Both the position numbers and the translations under genes were made by a program. DNA of 64,000 nucleotides from a virus. This document shows positions 36,239 through 45,595 of the stretch, piece after piece (within the stretch, counting starts at the first letter, position 1; every line of letters starts with the position of its first letter). The stretch lies in IMG/VR virus record IMGVR_UViG_3300046542_000074, positions 1 through 64,000 of that record. One strand, written 5' to 3'. Below the pieces are notes generated by a model. The model did not search any database, was not told where the DNA came from, and saw only the letters and a list, made by a program, of their open reading frames with translations.

Positions 36239-36668
36239 AATTCATGTGACCAGTTCTGACCCTTTGGGTATCAACTTTATTCGTAACATCGTAGACATTG
36301 CCAAGAAAGGTGGTGACTTCAAAGAGAACGAAGTTGTACGGTTGGCATTCCCACATCACTGTAAGATGATTCTGGAATCTGATGTTGAGCCAATCCCTGA
36401 TCCACAACATCGAGTCTTCGAAGTTGAATCTGGTAAGGAAGTGCGCATCAAGAAAATTGAAGCTACACCAGTACAAACAGAAGGTGGCGCTTTTATCATG
36501 GAAGTTGACCCAGCACTAGCCACAACCGATAGCGGCGCTCGTTACACCAAGGAACAGTTGGATGCGTTGGATTGGAACGAGTTTAAGATCGTCCTGAAGG
36601 CTGATGAGATTACTGGTCGTGATCGTAACAAGATGACCACTCAGTATCTGGCAAATAGCGCAAAGTAA
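36228..36668 (+). CDS. hypothetical protein, 146 aa
   Basis: The ATG behind AAGGAG is used, overlapping the previous gene by 11 nt. Soluble, with a possible C-terminal helix-extended peptide (YTKEQLDALDWNEFKIVLKA) like the small helical modules of packaging and head proteins. Function unknown. Confidence 0.7.
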   Translation: MLYEIHVTSSDPLGINFIRNIVDIAKKGGDFKENEVVRLAFPHHCKMILESDVEPIPDPQHRVFEVESGKEVRIKKIEATPVQTEGGAFIMEVDPALATTDSGARYTKEQLDALDWNEFKIVLKADEITGRDRNKMTTQYLANSAK

Positions 36669-36697
36669 GCCATTATTGAAATAATCTATCACATCTA

Positions 36698-36726
36698 TTG
36701 ACAAGATAGGTTATTTCTATTAATAT
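36698..36726 (+). promoter_or_regulatory. second-family promoter before terL
   Basis: TTGACA, 17 nt, TAATAT, then ATC-TACTTAT. CTATC lies 14 nt before GATAG, as in the promoter at 32092. Confidence 0.8.
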
Positions 36727-36777
36727 ATCTACTTATAGAGAGGAAACATTGTTTACTTCTCAAGACAAGGAGAACTC

Positions 36778-38328
36778 ATGTCGAGTAAAGACATCGAAGT
36801 TCGGCCACAGTCTCCATTCCAAGAAAAGTATTTAAAGAGCAACGCCAAGATTCTTATCGTCGGCGGGGCTGCCGGGAGTTCAAAAAGTTACGTAGGGTTG
36901 ATGCGTCACCTACGCTGGACGAATGACCCAAACTATCGTGGATTCTGTATCCGTAAGAACAGTACTGCCATTATGAAATCTGGTGGTTTGTTCGAACAAG
37001 CTAAGCGCTTGTATTCAAAAGTTTATCCGCCTATCAATGGCGTCCCTCAGATTCAAACCAAACTTAAAGATCAGAAACTGGTGTTCCCAAGTGGAGCAAG
37101 TATTAGCTTCTCACACTACGAGAATGATAGTGCCGGTGACTTGTATCAAGGTTTGGAGTTGTCCTCAGTCTTCTATGACGAAGGTACACATGCTGATGAA
37201 TCACATCTCTGGTGGTTGTTCTCTCGTCTACGGACAGAAGCAGACATGGGGTATGATGAAAACGGCAAGAAACTTGAGGCATGTATGTGGGTTTCGTGTA
37301 ACCCCGATCCTGATTCATTTCTTTATGAGTGGGTTAAATGGTGGCTGTATCCAGAAGGTCACGAGAAGTTCGGTCTTCCTGATCCTGAAAAGAACGGCTT
37401 AACTCGTTACTTGCTCCGTGTTGAGGGCGAGTTGGTATGGGGCGATACATGGGAAGAGTTGTATGAGAAACATCATAAACCTGAATTCCCGGTAGACCAC
37501 GAAGAACAAATTAGACCTATTCCTTTCCAAGTGTTGCTCGGGAATCTTTATGATAACCCAACACTTATGAAATCCAACCCCGGCTATAAAGCTGCTCTTG
37601 AAGCACTGCCTGATGTAGAGCGTCGTCGCCTCCTGCTTGGAGATTGGAACGCTCGGGAAGTTGGTAGCACATACTTTCAACGAGAGTGGTGTAAAGAGTT
37701 ACTAGAAGAACCTCCGAAATCGGATATCGTTCGAACAGTCAGAGCATATGACTTTGCAGGTACGTTGAAGTCTTCAGCTAACCCAAGTCCTGACTACACT
37801 GCTAGTGCAAAGATTAGCAAACTAAAGAACGGTGATTATTTTGTACATGATGTTCAACGGACTCGTATGCTCTTTGGAGAATGGGAAAGTCACATTATTG
37901 CCAATGCACGTCGAGATGGTGGTGATTGCGAAATCATTGTCCCACTTGACCCCGGCGCACAAGCCAAAGTTGCAACTGGTATCATGACAAGATCACTGAG
38001 TGAGAAAGGTTATCGCGTTAGAACAATCAAGACAAGTCAATCAAAGCTTGATCGATTCCGTCCATTCTCTTCGCTTGCTCATAATGGTCACATCTCTTTC
38101 CTTAAAGGTTGTGGATATGATTATGAGAACAACATTGAAGCCAACAACAACTTTGTGTTCAAAGAACTTGAAGCATTCAATGGTAAGCGGAAAGGTGGTG
38201 AAGCGGGCCACGATGATATCGTTGACGCCTGCTCTGACTGCATATCCATTCTCGCAACACGAGTAAACATCCCCAACATGGCGAACGCCTTGGGATCAAT
38301 GAAACTAACAAACCCTACTTCATTCTGA
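36778..38328 (+). CDS. terL: terminase large subunit
   Basis: Packaging motor ATPase with C-terminal nuclease. Walker A-like GGAAGSSKS at residues 29-37, Walker B VFYDEGTH near 131-138 (D134, E135), and an RNase H-like nuclease half with AYDFAGTLK (first catalytic Asp) and GHDDIVDACSD near the end. 516 residues, normal length. It has its own promoter, so it is transcribed separately from the small subunit gene. Confidence 0.95.
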   Translation: MSSKDIEVRPQSPFQEKYLKSNAKILIVGGAAGSSKSYVGLMRHLRWTNDPNYRGFCIRKNSTAIMKSGGLFEQAKRLYSKVYPPINGVPQIQTKLKDQKLVFPSGASISFSHYENDSAGDLYQGLELSSVFYDEGTHADESHLWWLFSRLRTEADMGYDENGKKLEACMWVSCNPDPDSFLYEWVKWWLYPEGHEKFGLPDPEKNGLTRYLLRVEGELVWGDTWEELYEKHHKPEFPVDHEEQIRPIPFQVLLGNLYDNPTLMKSNPGYKAALEALPDVERRRLLLGDWNAREVGSTYFQREWCKELLEEPPKSDIVRTVRAYDFAGTLKSSANPSPDYTASAKISKLKNGDYFVHDVQRTRMLFGEWESHIIANARRDGGDCEIIVPLDPGAQAKVATGIMTRSLSEKGYRVRTIKTSQSKLDRFRPFSSLAHNGHISFLKGCGYDYENNIEANNNFVFKELEAFNGKRKGGEAGHDDIVDACSDCISILATRVNIPNMANALGSMKLTNPTSF

Positions 38329-38340
38329 TAAGGAGAAGCA

Positions 38341-39840
38341 ATGGCTGCTGAGTCAGACGATACAACACTCTCCTTGAAACAGGGAGACAATGATGTTCCC
38401 GCTATTACCAAGGGTGAAACAGGTTACAGTGGTTTAGTTACACTTGGTGGAAAGATTTGGGATCAATGCAATCATGAGTTGATTTGGCCCCAAGCCTATC
38501 ACACGTTCAAGAAGATGGCACTTGATGGTGCTGTCCATCCTTCACTGGACTTTGTTGAAACAAAGATTGCTGAAGCCACTTGGAAAGTTCGTATCCCTAA
38601 AGGGTATGAAAAAGAACTGAAAGAACATGCGAAGTTCCTAGACCAAGTTAAAGATGACATGGATCACAGTTGGACACAATTCATTCAGAACGCTGCAACC
38701 TTTAACCGCTACGGTTTCAGTGTTGTAGAGAAAGTATTCCGCTATCGCAACAAGGTTTACGGTAGTAAGTTTGATGACGGCTTGTGGGGCTTGAAACGTC
38801 TCCCAATTCGTGGTCAAGGTACTATCCAAGAGTGGGACTGGCGCAACAGTGGTCGTGACCTAGACGGTTTCTGGCAACGTTGTGTAGTGCCCATTCCTTC
38901 GGCAGATAAGCTTGTCGATATGACTAATGCCCGCAAGCAAGAATACAAAGTTAAATGGATTCCACGTAAGAAGTTCATCCTCTTCCGCCACAACCCACAA
39001 GACGATAGCCCACAAGGTACATCGCCACTGACCGGTGTTTGGCAAGCGTGGAAAATGAAGCAGGCTTTCCAAGAAGCTGAAGCTATTGGTACAGCACAAG
39101 ATAACAACGCCTTTAAGATTCTTTACCTTCCTCCTGAATATCTGGTTGACGATGCTGACGAAGATCGTAAGAAGAGTTATGAACTCTACCAGAAGATGAT
39201 GGAGAACGCACACCAAGCTAAGTCGAGTGGGTTCATTCTGCCTATGCTTCTTGATGCTGACGGTAAAAAGATGTTTGACTTCGAACTGAAGAACATCTCT
39301 GGCGGTAAGTCTTACGATGTGAACATTATCATTCAACGTTACACCAAAGAGATTCAAGTTGGTTTGTTTACCGATGTACTCTCGTTGGGTTCTGGAGGTG
39401 GTTCGTACTCTCTTGCTGAATCTAAAGTAAGCTTTGCAAACTTGGCTGTTAAGTCTCGACTGACAGAGATTAAAGATCAACTTAACCACGACTTGGTTCC
39501 TCAACTCTTCGCGCTGAATGGTTGGCCTACCGATGTCATGCCTTACTTTGACTTTGATATGCCTGACCAAGAAACAATGGACAACAAGGGTAAGTTCTAC
39601 CAGCGTGTGAAAGCTGTTGGCTTGCTTCCAATTGTTCCTGCCACAATTAACCAAGTGTTGAAAGATGCTGGCATTGATTATTACGTTCCTGATGACATGA
39701 GTACAGAAGAACTTATGAAGTTACTGGGTACTCCCACTTCCGAAGCTGGCGGTGGTATGAAGTCTGGATTAAATGGGTCTAACGGTAGCGGCACTGGCAA
39801 GTCTGGTGATAGTTCTACTGGCAATAAGGAGAATTCTTGA
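38341..39840 (+). CDS. portal protein, DUF935 type
   Basis: 499 residues, 12 nt after terL and directly before the protease. The N-terminal half (LDFVETKIAEATWKVRIPKG, FNRYGFSVVEKVFRYR) and the central SPLTGVWQAWKMKQAFQEAE match the Mu/DUF935-like portal fold. Forms the dodecameric ring at the capsid vertex for DNA passage. The Ser/Gly-rich tail (GLNGSNGSGTGKSGDSS) is probably disordered. Confidence 0.88.
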   Translation: MAAESDDTTLSLKQGDNDVPAITKGETGYSGLVTLGGKIWDQCNHELIWPQAYHTFKKMALDGAVHPSLDFVETKIAEATWKVRIPKGYEKELKEHAKFLDQVKDDMDHSWTQFIQNAATFNRYGFSVVEKVFRYRNKVYGSKFDDGLWGLKRLPIRGQGTIQEWDWRNSGRDLDGFWQRCVVPIPSADKLVDMTNARKQEYKVKWIPRKKFILFRHNPQDDSPQGTSPLTGVWQAWKMKQAFQEAEAIGTAQDNNAFKILYLPPEYLVDDADEDRKKSYELYQKMMENAHQAKSSGFILPMLLDADGKKMFDFELKNISGGKSYDVNIIIQRYTKEIQVGLFTDVLSLGSGGGSYSLAESKVSFANLAVKSRLTEIKDQLNHDLVPQLFALNGWPTDVMPYFDFDMPDQETMDNKGKFYQRVKAVGLLPIVPATINQVLKDAGIDYYVPDDMSTEELMKLLGTPTSEAGGGMKSGLNGSNGSGTGKSGDSSTGNKENS

Positions 39841-41202
39841 ATGACGGCTCACAGCCTCGTTAGGATCAAAGGTTCTCTGGTTAACACGCCTCATCTGATT
39901 GAACAGAATAGTTTCAATAGTGTAATGGACTATGTTAACCAGCGGATTAAAGGTGACGCTGTAATTGCTCCTGAAGTTAAGACTGAAGAGTATATGAGCG
40001 GTGCTTTGTATTACAAAGAATCTCGTACTGGTGTGATGAACATCGATGGCCCACTAACTTACAAGTCTTCCGGTTGGGAGGCATTTTGTGGTGGCACATC
40101 TTACGAGATGCTGAAAGAACAAATGGTTGAGTTGGTTGAATCCGGTGCGAAGACTGTAGCTTGGATTTGTGACTCTGGTGGTGGTGAAGCCTTCGGTATG
40201 ATGGACACAGCCAACTACCTGCGCAAACTTGCTGATGAAAATGACATTCAAATCATTGCCTTCGTTGAAGGTATGTCGGCATCTGCTTGTTATGGTTTGG
40301 CTTGTGTAGCTGATGAAATCGTAATGACTAAAGACTCTCAAGTCGGGTCTATTGGTGTGTTGATTCAATTGATGAACAACTCTAAGGCTCTTGAGAAAGC
40401 CGGTTATGAACGAACCTTCATTACTGCTGGTAAAGATAAAGTTCCATTCGACAAAGATGGTGCTTTCACTGAAGCCTTTACCACTCGCTTGCAAGACCAA
40501 GTTAACGCTCTGTATGACGAGTTTACTTCTCACGTAGCCACTCACCGTGAACTCTCGGTTGATGCTGTTAAAGGTACAGAAGCTAATGTATTCCTCAGTG
40601 CTGATGCTGTAAGTCTTGGACTTGCTGACAAGGTAATGACTGTTGAGGAATTTTATGAATATCTTGCGGAAACCGCACAGACAAACGGAGGCTCTATGCG
40701 AAACCCGCTGGAACGCATTCTAACCCAAACAACTAAAACTCAAATCGAGGACACTACTGAAATGGCTAAACTGGAAGAAATTCAAGCGTTGCTGGACACC
40801 GCCACTGGTAAGCTGGAAGCATCTAATACCGAACTGGCTACAATTAAAGCCGCTTATGAGAAACAAGCCGCTGATCTAACTGCTGCTAAAGCTGCACTGG
40901 ATGCTATCGACCAAGCCGCTGCTGTTGCTGAAGTAGAAGCTCGTCGCACCAAACTCTCGGCTGTACTGCCTGCTGACAAAGTGGAAGCTAACTTGGCTGC
41001 TCTGACTGCACTTGATGGCGCTGCTTTCAATATCGTTGTTGCAGGTCTGCAAGCTGGTAAAGATGCCGCTATGGCTTCCGAAAGTGCTCAGGAGCTGGGT
41101 GAAGAGGGTGCTGAACTGGAAGATAAAACTGTAGATGCTCAAGCTGCTCACGATGCAATTACGGCTGCTGCCATTGCTCGTATTAAAGCCCAACGCGCTT
41201 AA
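39841..41202 (+). CDS. S49-family head maturation protease with C-terminal scaffold
   Basis: The first 280 residues are a ClpP-fold S49 protease (SppA/SohB, lambda gpC type): GVMNIDGPLTY, WICDSGGGEAFGM, EGMSASACYGLA with likely nucleophile S148, and QVGSIGVLIQ. The last 150 residues are a coiled coil (ELATIKAAYEKQAADLTAAK) typical of scaffold. An internal ATG at 40762 with GAGG upstream would give scaffold alone, as lambda C gives Nu3. Starts 1 nt after the portal stop. Confidence 0.92.
   Translation: MTAHSLVRIKGSLVNTPHLIEQNSFNSVMDYVNQRIKGDAVIAPEVKTEEYMSGALYYKESRTGVMNIDGPLTYKSSGWEAFCGGTSYEMLKEQMVELVESGAKTVAWICDSGGGEAFGMMDTANYLRKLADENDIQIIAFVEGMSASACYGLACVADEIVMTKDSQVGSIGVLIQLMNNSKALEKAGYERTFITAGKDKVPFDKDGAFTEAFTTRLQDQVNALYDEFTSHVATHRELSVDAVKGTEANVFLSADAVSLGLADKVMTVEEFYEYLAETAQTNGGSMRNPLERILTQTTKTQIEDTTEMAKLEEIQALLDTATGKLEASNTELATIKAAYEKQAADLTAAKAALDAIDQAAAVAEVEARRTKLSAVLPADKVEANLAALTALDGAAFNIVVAGLQAGKDAAMASESAQELGEEGAELEDKTVDAQAAHDAITAAAIARIKAQRA
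40762..41202 (+). CDS. scaffold protein from an internal start (nested)
   Basis: In frame with the protease gene. MAKLEEIQALLDTATGKLEA begins after CGAGGACACTACTGAA. The 146-residue product would be the assembly core that is degraded by the protease. Inferred by analogy with lambda Nu3. Confidence 0.6.
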   Translation: MAKLEEIQALLDTATGKLEASNTELATIKAAYEKQAADLTAAKAALDAIDQAAAVAEVEARRTKLSAVLPADKVEANLAALTALDGAAFNIVVAGLQAGKDAAMASESAQELGEEGAELEDKTVDAQAAHDAITAAAIARIKAQRA

Positions 41203-41237
41203 TACACCAACTTACTAAACAAAGAGGAAACACACTA

Positions 41238-41672
41238 ATGGCTTTCACAAACGTACCTTACGAAAAACGCATCTCTGATGTCATTGTAGATCAATACCCT
41301 GATGGCGGTTACAACTTCGACAATGCCAACATCACCCCTGCCGGTGTCATCCCACTGGGTACTATTGTATTCCGTGCTAAGAGTCAGGATGTAGCTGCTG
41401 CTTGGGCAACTGGTCTGGTAGCTGCTGATCTGGTAACTACTAACGAATTCGCGCTGGTTTATGGTGATGGTTTCAGTTTCAAAGCTGACTTCACTCCAGT
41501 TGCTATTGCCGGTGGTCGTTACAACGCTGTCGTTATGAAACGTGGCCCTGCAACTCTGAAAGAGTTCTACATCAAAGCCGCTCACTCGGGCCTGAACGCT
41601 GCTCAACTGGGCACACTGAAGTCCCTGTTGGCTGCTCAAGGTATTGTCGTTCTCGACGGTATCAACGCTTAA
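41238..41672 (+). CDS. head decoration protein
   Basis: 144 residues between protease/scaffold and major capsid gene, the place of lambda gpD. Beta-rich (NITPAGVIPLGTIVFRAKSQ, GGRYNAVVMKRGPATLKEFY). RBS AGAGGAAAC. Stabilises the expanded head. Confidence 0.82.
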   Translation: MAFTNVPYEKRISDVIVDQYPDGGYNFDNANITPAGVIPLGTIVFRAKSQDVAAAWATGLVAADLVTTNEFALVYGDGFSFKADFTPVAIAGGRYNAVVMKRGPATLKEFYIKAAHSGLNAAQLGTLKSLLAAQGIVVLDGINA

Positions 41673-41694
41673 TACACTCTTCATAGATTAGATG

Positions 41695-41717
41695 AGGACA
41701 CTCAGAGAAAGTGTCCT
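41695..41717 (+). terminator. hairpin between decoration and capsid genes
   Basis: AGGACACT-CAGAGAA-AGTGTCCT then TGTCCTT. Short T-run; probably partial termination or an mRNA processing/stability site that sets the ratio of the two proteins. Confidence 0.5.
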
Positions 41718-41740
41718 TGTCCTTACAAAAGGAATAAATA

Positions 41741-42823
41741 ATGACTCTGGTACTTAATCGTTCGAACACCAACAAGTATGTTGACCGTACTGATATTCTG
41801 GTGGAACTGCCTCGTAACATTGGTCTGACTGGCGCACTGGGCCTGTTCAACGAAACATTTACAACTCAGAAGACCATCGAGATTGCCCGTAAGCAATACA
41901 AAAACAACCTCGTAAAAGATAAAAACTGGGATGAGAAAGATCAGACAGTAGTTGATCGCCCAACTCGTGGCTTCCTGCAACTCAAGATCCCACACTTCCC
42001 ACTGCGTGACGCAATCAAGCCTTCGGATATCGACGGTATCGGTAAAGTGGATTCGATTCTGGAAGCTGCTGGTCTGGAACAAGTTCAAGATGTTCGTCTG
42101 GAAAAGATGGCTACTCTGCAAAACGCGCACTCCCTGACTCTGGAAGCTGCTCGTATGCAACTGATCACCGCTGGTACTGTATATGCACCAAACGGTACTC
42201 TGGCTACTTCCTACGGCCCAACTGTTGACTGCTACACCGAAATGGGTGTGAGCCGTGTAACTAAAGTACTGCCACTGTCCGGCTCTGCTGATCCACGTTT
42301 GATGTGCCAAGAGATTGTACGTGACATGCGTATGGCTCTGCGTAACTCCGAGGGTGGCCTGAAGCGTATTCTGGTTCTGTGTGGTTCGGCGTTCTTCTCG
42401 GCTGTTATCACTAACGCCTACGTTACTGACGCTGTGAAGTACTTCCAACAAGCTCAATCGATCAACATCCTGACCGGTGTTGCTGATCAGGCTGCTGGTT
42501 TCGATGTAGGCTTCGGTCAAATCACTCTGTGGGGTCTGACTTTCGTTGACGCTGGTACTTCGGGCTACGACGACAACGCTGGTACTTTTGTTCCGTTCAT
42601 CGCTGATGCCGAAGCAATCGTAATTCCACAAGGCGTTCGTAACATGTTCCGTACTTGGTACGCTCCAGCCAACACCTTCAGTTCGATCAACCAAAAATCG
42701 AAAGGTTCGTACTACTCGGAATTCGCTTCTGAAGAAGACGATCTGATCAAGATCAAAACTGAGCAAAACTTCTTGAACTTCTGCCTGTTCCCACAAGCGA
42801 TTTTCAAACTCACCAAGTCCTAA
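41741..42823 (+). CDS. major capsid protein, lambda gpE family
   Basis: 360 residues. NIGLTGALGLFNETFTTQKT near the start, IPHFPLRDAIKPSDI and DVRLEKMATLQNAHSLTLEA, then the P-loop/axial part (GGLKRILVLCGSAFFSAVIT) and VIPQGVRNMFRTWYAPANTF match the lambda E branch of the HK97 fold. RBS AAAGGA. The codon use is highly regular, as for an abundant protein. Confidence 0.93.
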   Translation: MTLVLNRSNTNKYVDRTDILVELPRNIGLTGALGLFNETFTTQKTIEIARKQYKNNLVKDKNWDEKDQTVVDRPTRGFLQLKIPHFPLRDAIKPSDIDGIGKVDSILEAAGLEQVQDVRLEKMATLQNAHSLTLEAARMQLITAGTVYAPNGTLATSYGPTVDCYTEMGVSRVTKVLPLSGSADPRLMCQEIVRDMRMALRNSEGGLKRILVLCGSAFFSAVITNAYVTDAVKYFQQAQSINILTGVADQAAGFDVGFGQITLWGLTFVDAGTSGYDDNAGTFVPFIADAEAIVIPQGVRNMFRTWYAPANTFSSINQKSKGSYYSEFASEEDDLIKIKTEQNFLNFCLFPQAIFKLTKS

Positions 42824-42880
42824 TAAGGCGAACACTAGGGCTGGCGTCATGCTGGCCCTTTCTTGTTTAAGGAGAATGTA

Positions 42881-43252
42881 ATGACAGATGATGAAAAGAA
42901 GTCTCTCCTTGCCTTGATGATTGGTGATATTGCTGGCAATCCTTATTTCCCATTGTTTACAGTTGACCAATACGGACAATTCCTGACTGGTTCATCTGGT
43001 AATGTTCAAAGGGCAGTTGTGACGGCTGCTACATCCGCTTCGTTTATTGTTGCTGGCAACCCTACACGGGAAGTGATTGGTGATTTGCAAACATCTAATA
43101 ACCTAAGTGCTAACTACCTGAAAGCCTTGGATTATCTGATTAAGAACGCATCAAGCACACCGCCATCAAATCTTATGCCTTGGTTCGGTGGTATGGATAG
43201 TTGCCAACGTAACAAGTTGCTTGAGTTCACCTTGTGTGATCGTGGGTGCTAA
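42881..43252 (+). CDS. head completion/connector protein, 123 aa (inferred)
   Basis: First gene after the capsid gene. The ATG behind AAGGAGAATGTA is used. Helical (LKALDYLIKNASSTPPSNLM). Position fits an adaptor that plugs the portal (lambda W/FI, HK97 gp6), but the sequence is not recognised. A GGGC/GCCC hairpin followed by TTTCTTG lies just upstream (about 42837-42866). Confidence 0.62.
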   Translation: MTDDEKKSLLALMIGDIAGNPYFPLFTVDQYGQFLTGSSGNVQRAVVTAATSASFIVAGNPTREVIGDLQTSNNLSANYLKALDYLIKNASSTPPSNLMPWFGGMDSCQRNKLLEFTLCDRGC

Positions 43253-43255
43253 CTT

Positions 43256-43651
43256 ATGGCATTAGGTATTCAGGAAAGAATGCGTGGTGTCGCAATCAAG
43301 ATGCTTGGTCTTGCACCTAAAGGATACGGTGGGCCACTGACACTGACACAAGTTACAGAAGGTGTATTTGATCCAAGTACTGGTGGAATTACTGATCCAG
43401 TGGTGACGACTTATAACTGTAGTGGTTTGCGGATGAACTATGAAAGTTGGGACTACAGGAACACAGCAATTGCTTCTGGTGATTATCAAATCTACCTATC
43501 CCCTGTTCTGATTGATGGCACAGAATGCCCTAAGCCAGTCACTGGTAACACTATCACACTCGGCACCGAAGTTGGTGGGGTTGTAAGCATAGAACCTTTC
43601 AACAGTGATGTTGTTAATTGTGGTTGGAAACTCCAGATGAGGCTTGGTTAA
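43256..43651 (+). CDS. head-tail joining protein, 131 aa (inferred)
   Basis: Beta-rich (GPLTLTQVTEGVFDPSTGGI, IYLSPVLIDGTECPKPVTGN), with the look of a head-tail stopper (lambda FII, SPP1 gp16 type): GPLTLTQ..G.YDP.TG. Stop overlaps the next ATG. Confidence 0.68.
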   Translation: MALGIQERMRGVAIKMLGLAPKGYGGPLTLTQVTEGVFDPSTGGITDPVVTTYNCSGLRMNYESWDYRNTAIASGDYQIYLSPVLIDGTECPKPVTGNTITLGTEVGGVVSIEPFNSDVVNCGWKLQMRLG

Positions 43652-44052
43652 TGTCTTTCATGGATACCATTAATCAATGGAAAGCTGAAACAGAAGAGAC
43701 ATTGGATAGCATCCTACAGACCGTCGCTTACAGGATTGGTGAGTCAGTTGTAATGCTCTCCCCTGTTGATACAGGTCTGTTCAAGGGTAACTGGCAATTC
43801 AGCTTAACTGGTACTAACGCAAGTCTATTGCGAGAGGACAAAGACGGAACTGCTGTACTTGCTGACATGCTCTCTGGCTCTAAGACATTCACTGCTGGAC
43901 AAGTTGCTTACATTCAAAACCATCTTGATTATGGATGGGATCTTGAGCATGGCTACAGTCCACAAGCTCGTGATCCAGACGGTATGGTAAGGGTTACAGC
44001 ACTTAGGTTCACAGAGATAGTTAACGAGGCAGTAAAGCTTCACAGTAAATAA
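43651..44052 (+). CDS. tail completion protein, HK97 gp10/lambda Z type
   Basis: 133 residues. SPVDTGLFKGNWQFS is the typical motif of this family, with a helical N-terminus and YGWDLEHGYSPQARDPDGMV near the end. Starts at the ATG that overlaps the previous stop. Confidence 0.8.
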   Translation: MSFMDTINQWKAETEETLDSILQTVAYRIGESVVMLSPVDTGLFKGNWQFSLTGTNASLLREDKDGTAVLADMLSGSKTFTAGQVAYIQNHLDYGWDLEHGYSPQARDPDGMVRVTALRFTEIVNEAVKLHSK

Positions 44053-44063
44053 GGAGATATAGC

Positions 44064-44477
44064 ATGAGTCATGCCAAAGCGAGGAACTTGTTCAACAAGG
44101 CTCTCCAAGACTATGCAACAACTAAAGGATACAAAGTTGCATACGACAACGTGAAGTACTCTCCTGTTGTTGGTGAAGTGTATCTGCAATCACATTTGAT
44201 TCCAGCAAGCACACTGACAGAGACATTGGGTGGTGATCATAAGATGTTTCTTGGTTTGTACCAAGTAAGTATCGTTACAGCATATGGAACTGCTGTACTT
44301 GTATCAGACACCATCGCGGCAGAACTTCAAAACATATTCACAATCGATAAGGTGTTTACAGACACCACTGGATTCCAAGTACAAGTATATTCCCCGTTCC
44401 ATACACCAGAAGGAAAGGTGGTAGGAACTAGCTGGATTGTACCAAGTTACTTTGAATATCGCTCAGACACAAACTAA
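44064..44477 (+). CDS. tail terminator protein, lambda U/DUF4128 type
   Basis: 137 residues between the tail completion and tail tube genes. The N-terminal helix and the pattern VYLQSHLIPASTLTETLGGD followed by LYQVSIVTAYGTA match the tail terminator fold. Forms the hexameric cap that ends tail growth. Confidence 0.78.
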   Translation: MSHAKARNLFNKALQDYATTKGYKVAYDNVKYSPVVGEVYLQSHLIPASTLTETLGGDHKMFLGLYQVSIVTAYGTAVLVSDTIAAELQNIFTIDKVFTDTTGFQVQVYSPFHTPEGKVVGTSWIVPSYFEYRSDTN

Positions 44478-44490
44478 AGAGGAAACACTA

Positions 44491-45138
44491 ATGGCTTTCA
44501 AACTTCCAAACGGTAGTACTTTCGACCACGCTGCTACATACAGCACTGCAAACACTATCACTTCCATTTCCAACGCTACTCAAGCTGTTGTTACTGGCAC
44601 ACACGCCTATTCGGTAGGTGACGTTGTTCTGATTACTTCGGGCTGGGTTAAGCTGACAGGTCGTGCATTCCGTGTTAAGACAGTAAGCACCACTGTATCG
44701 TTCACCATTGACCTCGATACCACAAACACTGCCAAATACCCTGTAGGTAGCTCGGCTGGTACTTCGAAGAAAGTGGCTACTTGGGTCAACATCCCACAAA
44801 TCACTGCTGTAAGTTCGACCGGTGGCGAGCAACAGTTCTACACCTTCGGCTTCTTGGAAGACAGTGATGACCGTCAACTGCCTACAACTAAGACACCTTC
44901 TGTGTTGACACTGACTGTAGCGGATGACCCTGCTCAACCTTTCGTTCCAGTTGTTGAAGCTGCTGACGAAAACAAAACCATCGAAGTTCAACGTCTGAAC
45001 TTGATCAACGGTGACGTTGTAATGTACGCCTCTGTTACCAGCATCAGTTACACACCAACACTGGAACGTAACAATCTGATGACTCGTACAATTACACTGG
45101 CTCAACAAGGTCGTGTAACTCGTTACGTTGCTCCATAA
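44491..45138 (+). CDS. major tail tube protein
   Basis: 215 residues, starting at the ATG after AGAGGAAAC. Beta-rich N-terminal tube domain (QAVVTGTHAYSVGDVVLITS) and C-terminal half (VSSTGGEQQFYTFGFLEDSD, YTPTLERNNLMTRTITLAQQ) as in gpV-like proteins. Placed between tail terminator and chaperones, followed by a terminator, as fits an abundant product. Confidence 0.85.
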   Translation: MAFKLPNGSTFDHAATYSTANTITSISNATQAVVTGTHAYSVGDVVLITSGWVKLTGRAFRVKTVSTTVSFTIDLDTTNTAKYPVGSSAGTSKKVATWVNIPQITAVSSTGGEQQFYTFGFLEDSDDRQLPTTKTPSVLTLTVADDPAQPFVPVVEAADENKTIEVQRLNLINGDVVMYASVTSISYTPTLERNNLMTRTITLAQQGRVTRYVAP

Positions 45139-45162
45139 GACAAACTAACGATGTAACCTTTG

Positions 45163-45192
45163 AAGCCTTGCCGCAAGGTGAGGCTTTTCTTA
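45163..45192 (+). terminator. terminator after the tail tube gene
   Basis: AAGCCT/AGGCTT stem with inner CTTG-CCG-CAAG, then TTCTTATTTC. Probably lets some read-through to the other tail genes. Confidence 0.75.
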
Positions 45193-45208
45193 TTTCAAGG
45201 AGAATAAA

Positions 45209-45595
45209 ATGGCTAAACTATTCAAGATTGCTGTAGCACCAACTTTCAAATCCACTGTTAAAGTTCCTCGTGTTGGTGGTGATCCTCTCGACGTACAGTT
45301 CGAATTCAAAACTATGGATCGTAAGCAACTGGCTAAAGTGTACGGTGCTTGGGAGAAAGCAACTAAAGAAATGATCCAAGAAGCAAATGATAAAGAGTGG
45401 AGTTTGGAGGAATGGGCAGACTCTGAGATTGCCCTGCAAGTAAGCCAACTGAAAGATGTTGTGGTTGGTTGGAACTTTGATGATGAGTTCAATGACGAGA
45501 ATATTGAAGCTCTGGTAAGTTCCAGCATCTCTGTTACTTCGGCTATCACAGAAGTTTATAACGAAGCTTACGTCAAGGCCAAGTCGGGAAACTAA
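45209..45595 (+). CDS. tail assembly chaperone, gpG-like
   Basis: 128 residues. Beta N-terminus (VAPTFKSTVKVPRVGGDPLD) then a helical, acidic body. Chaperones the tape measure during tail assembly. Its last codons include the slippery GGGAAAC (45586-45592), where a fraction of ribosomes shift to -1. Confidence 0.88.
   Translation: MAKLFKIAVAPTFKSTVKVPRVGGDPLDVQFEFKTMDRKQLAKVYGAWEKATKEMIQEANDKEWSLEEWADSEIALQVSQLKDVVVGWNFDDEFNDENIEALVSSSISVTSAITEVYNEAYVKAKSGN

Noticed and set aside
38860-39654. 264-codon minus-strand frame inside the portal gene
   Set aside because: Antisense shadow of a well-supported structural gene; no operon partners on that strand.
41723-42979. 418-codon minus-strand frame over the capsid gene
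   Set aside because: Antisense shadow caused by strong codon bias in the major capsid gene.
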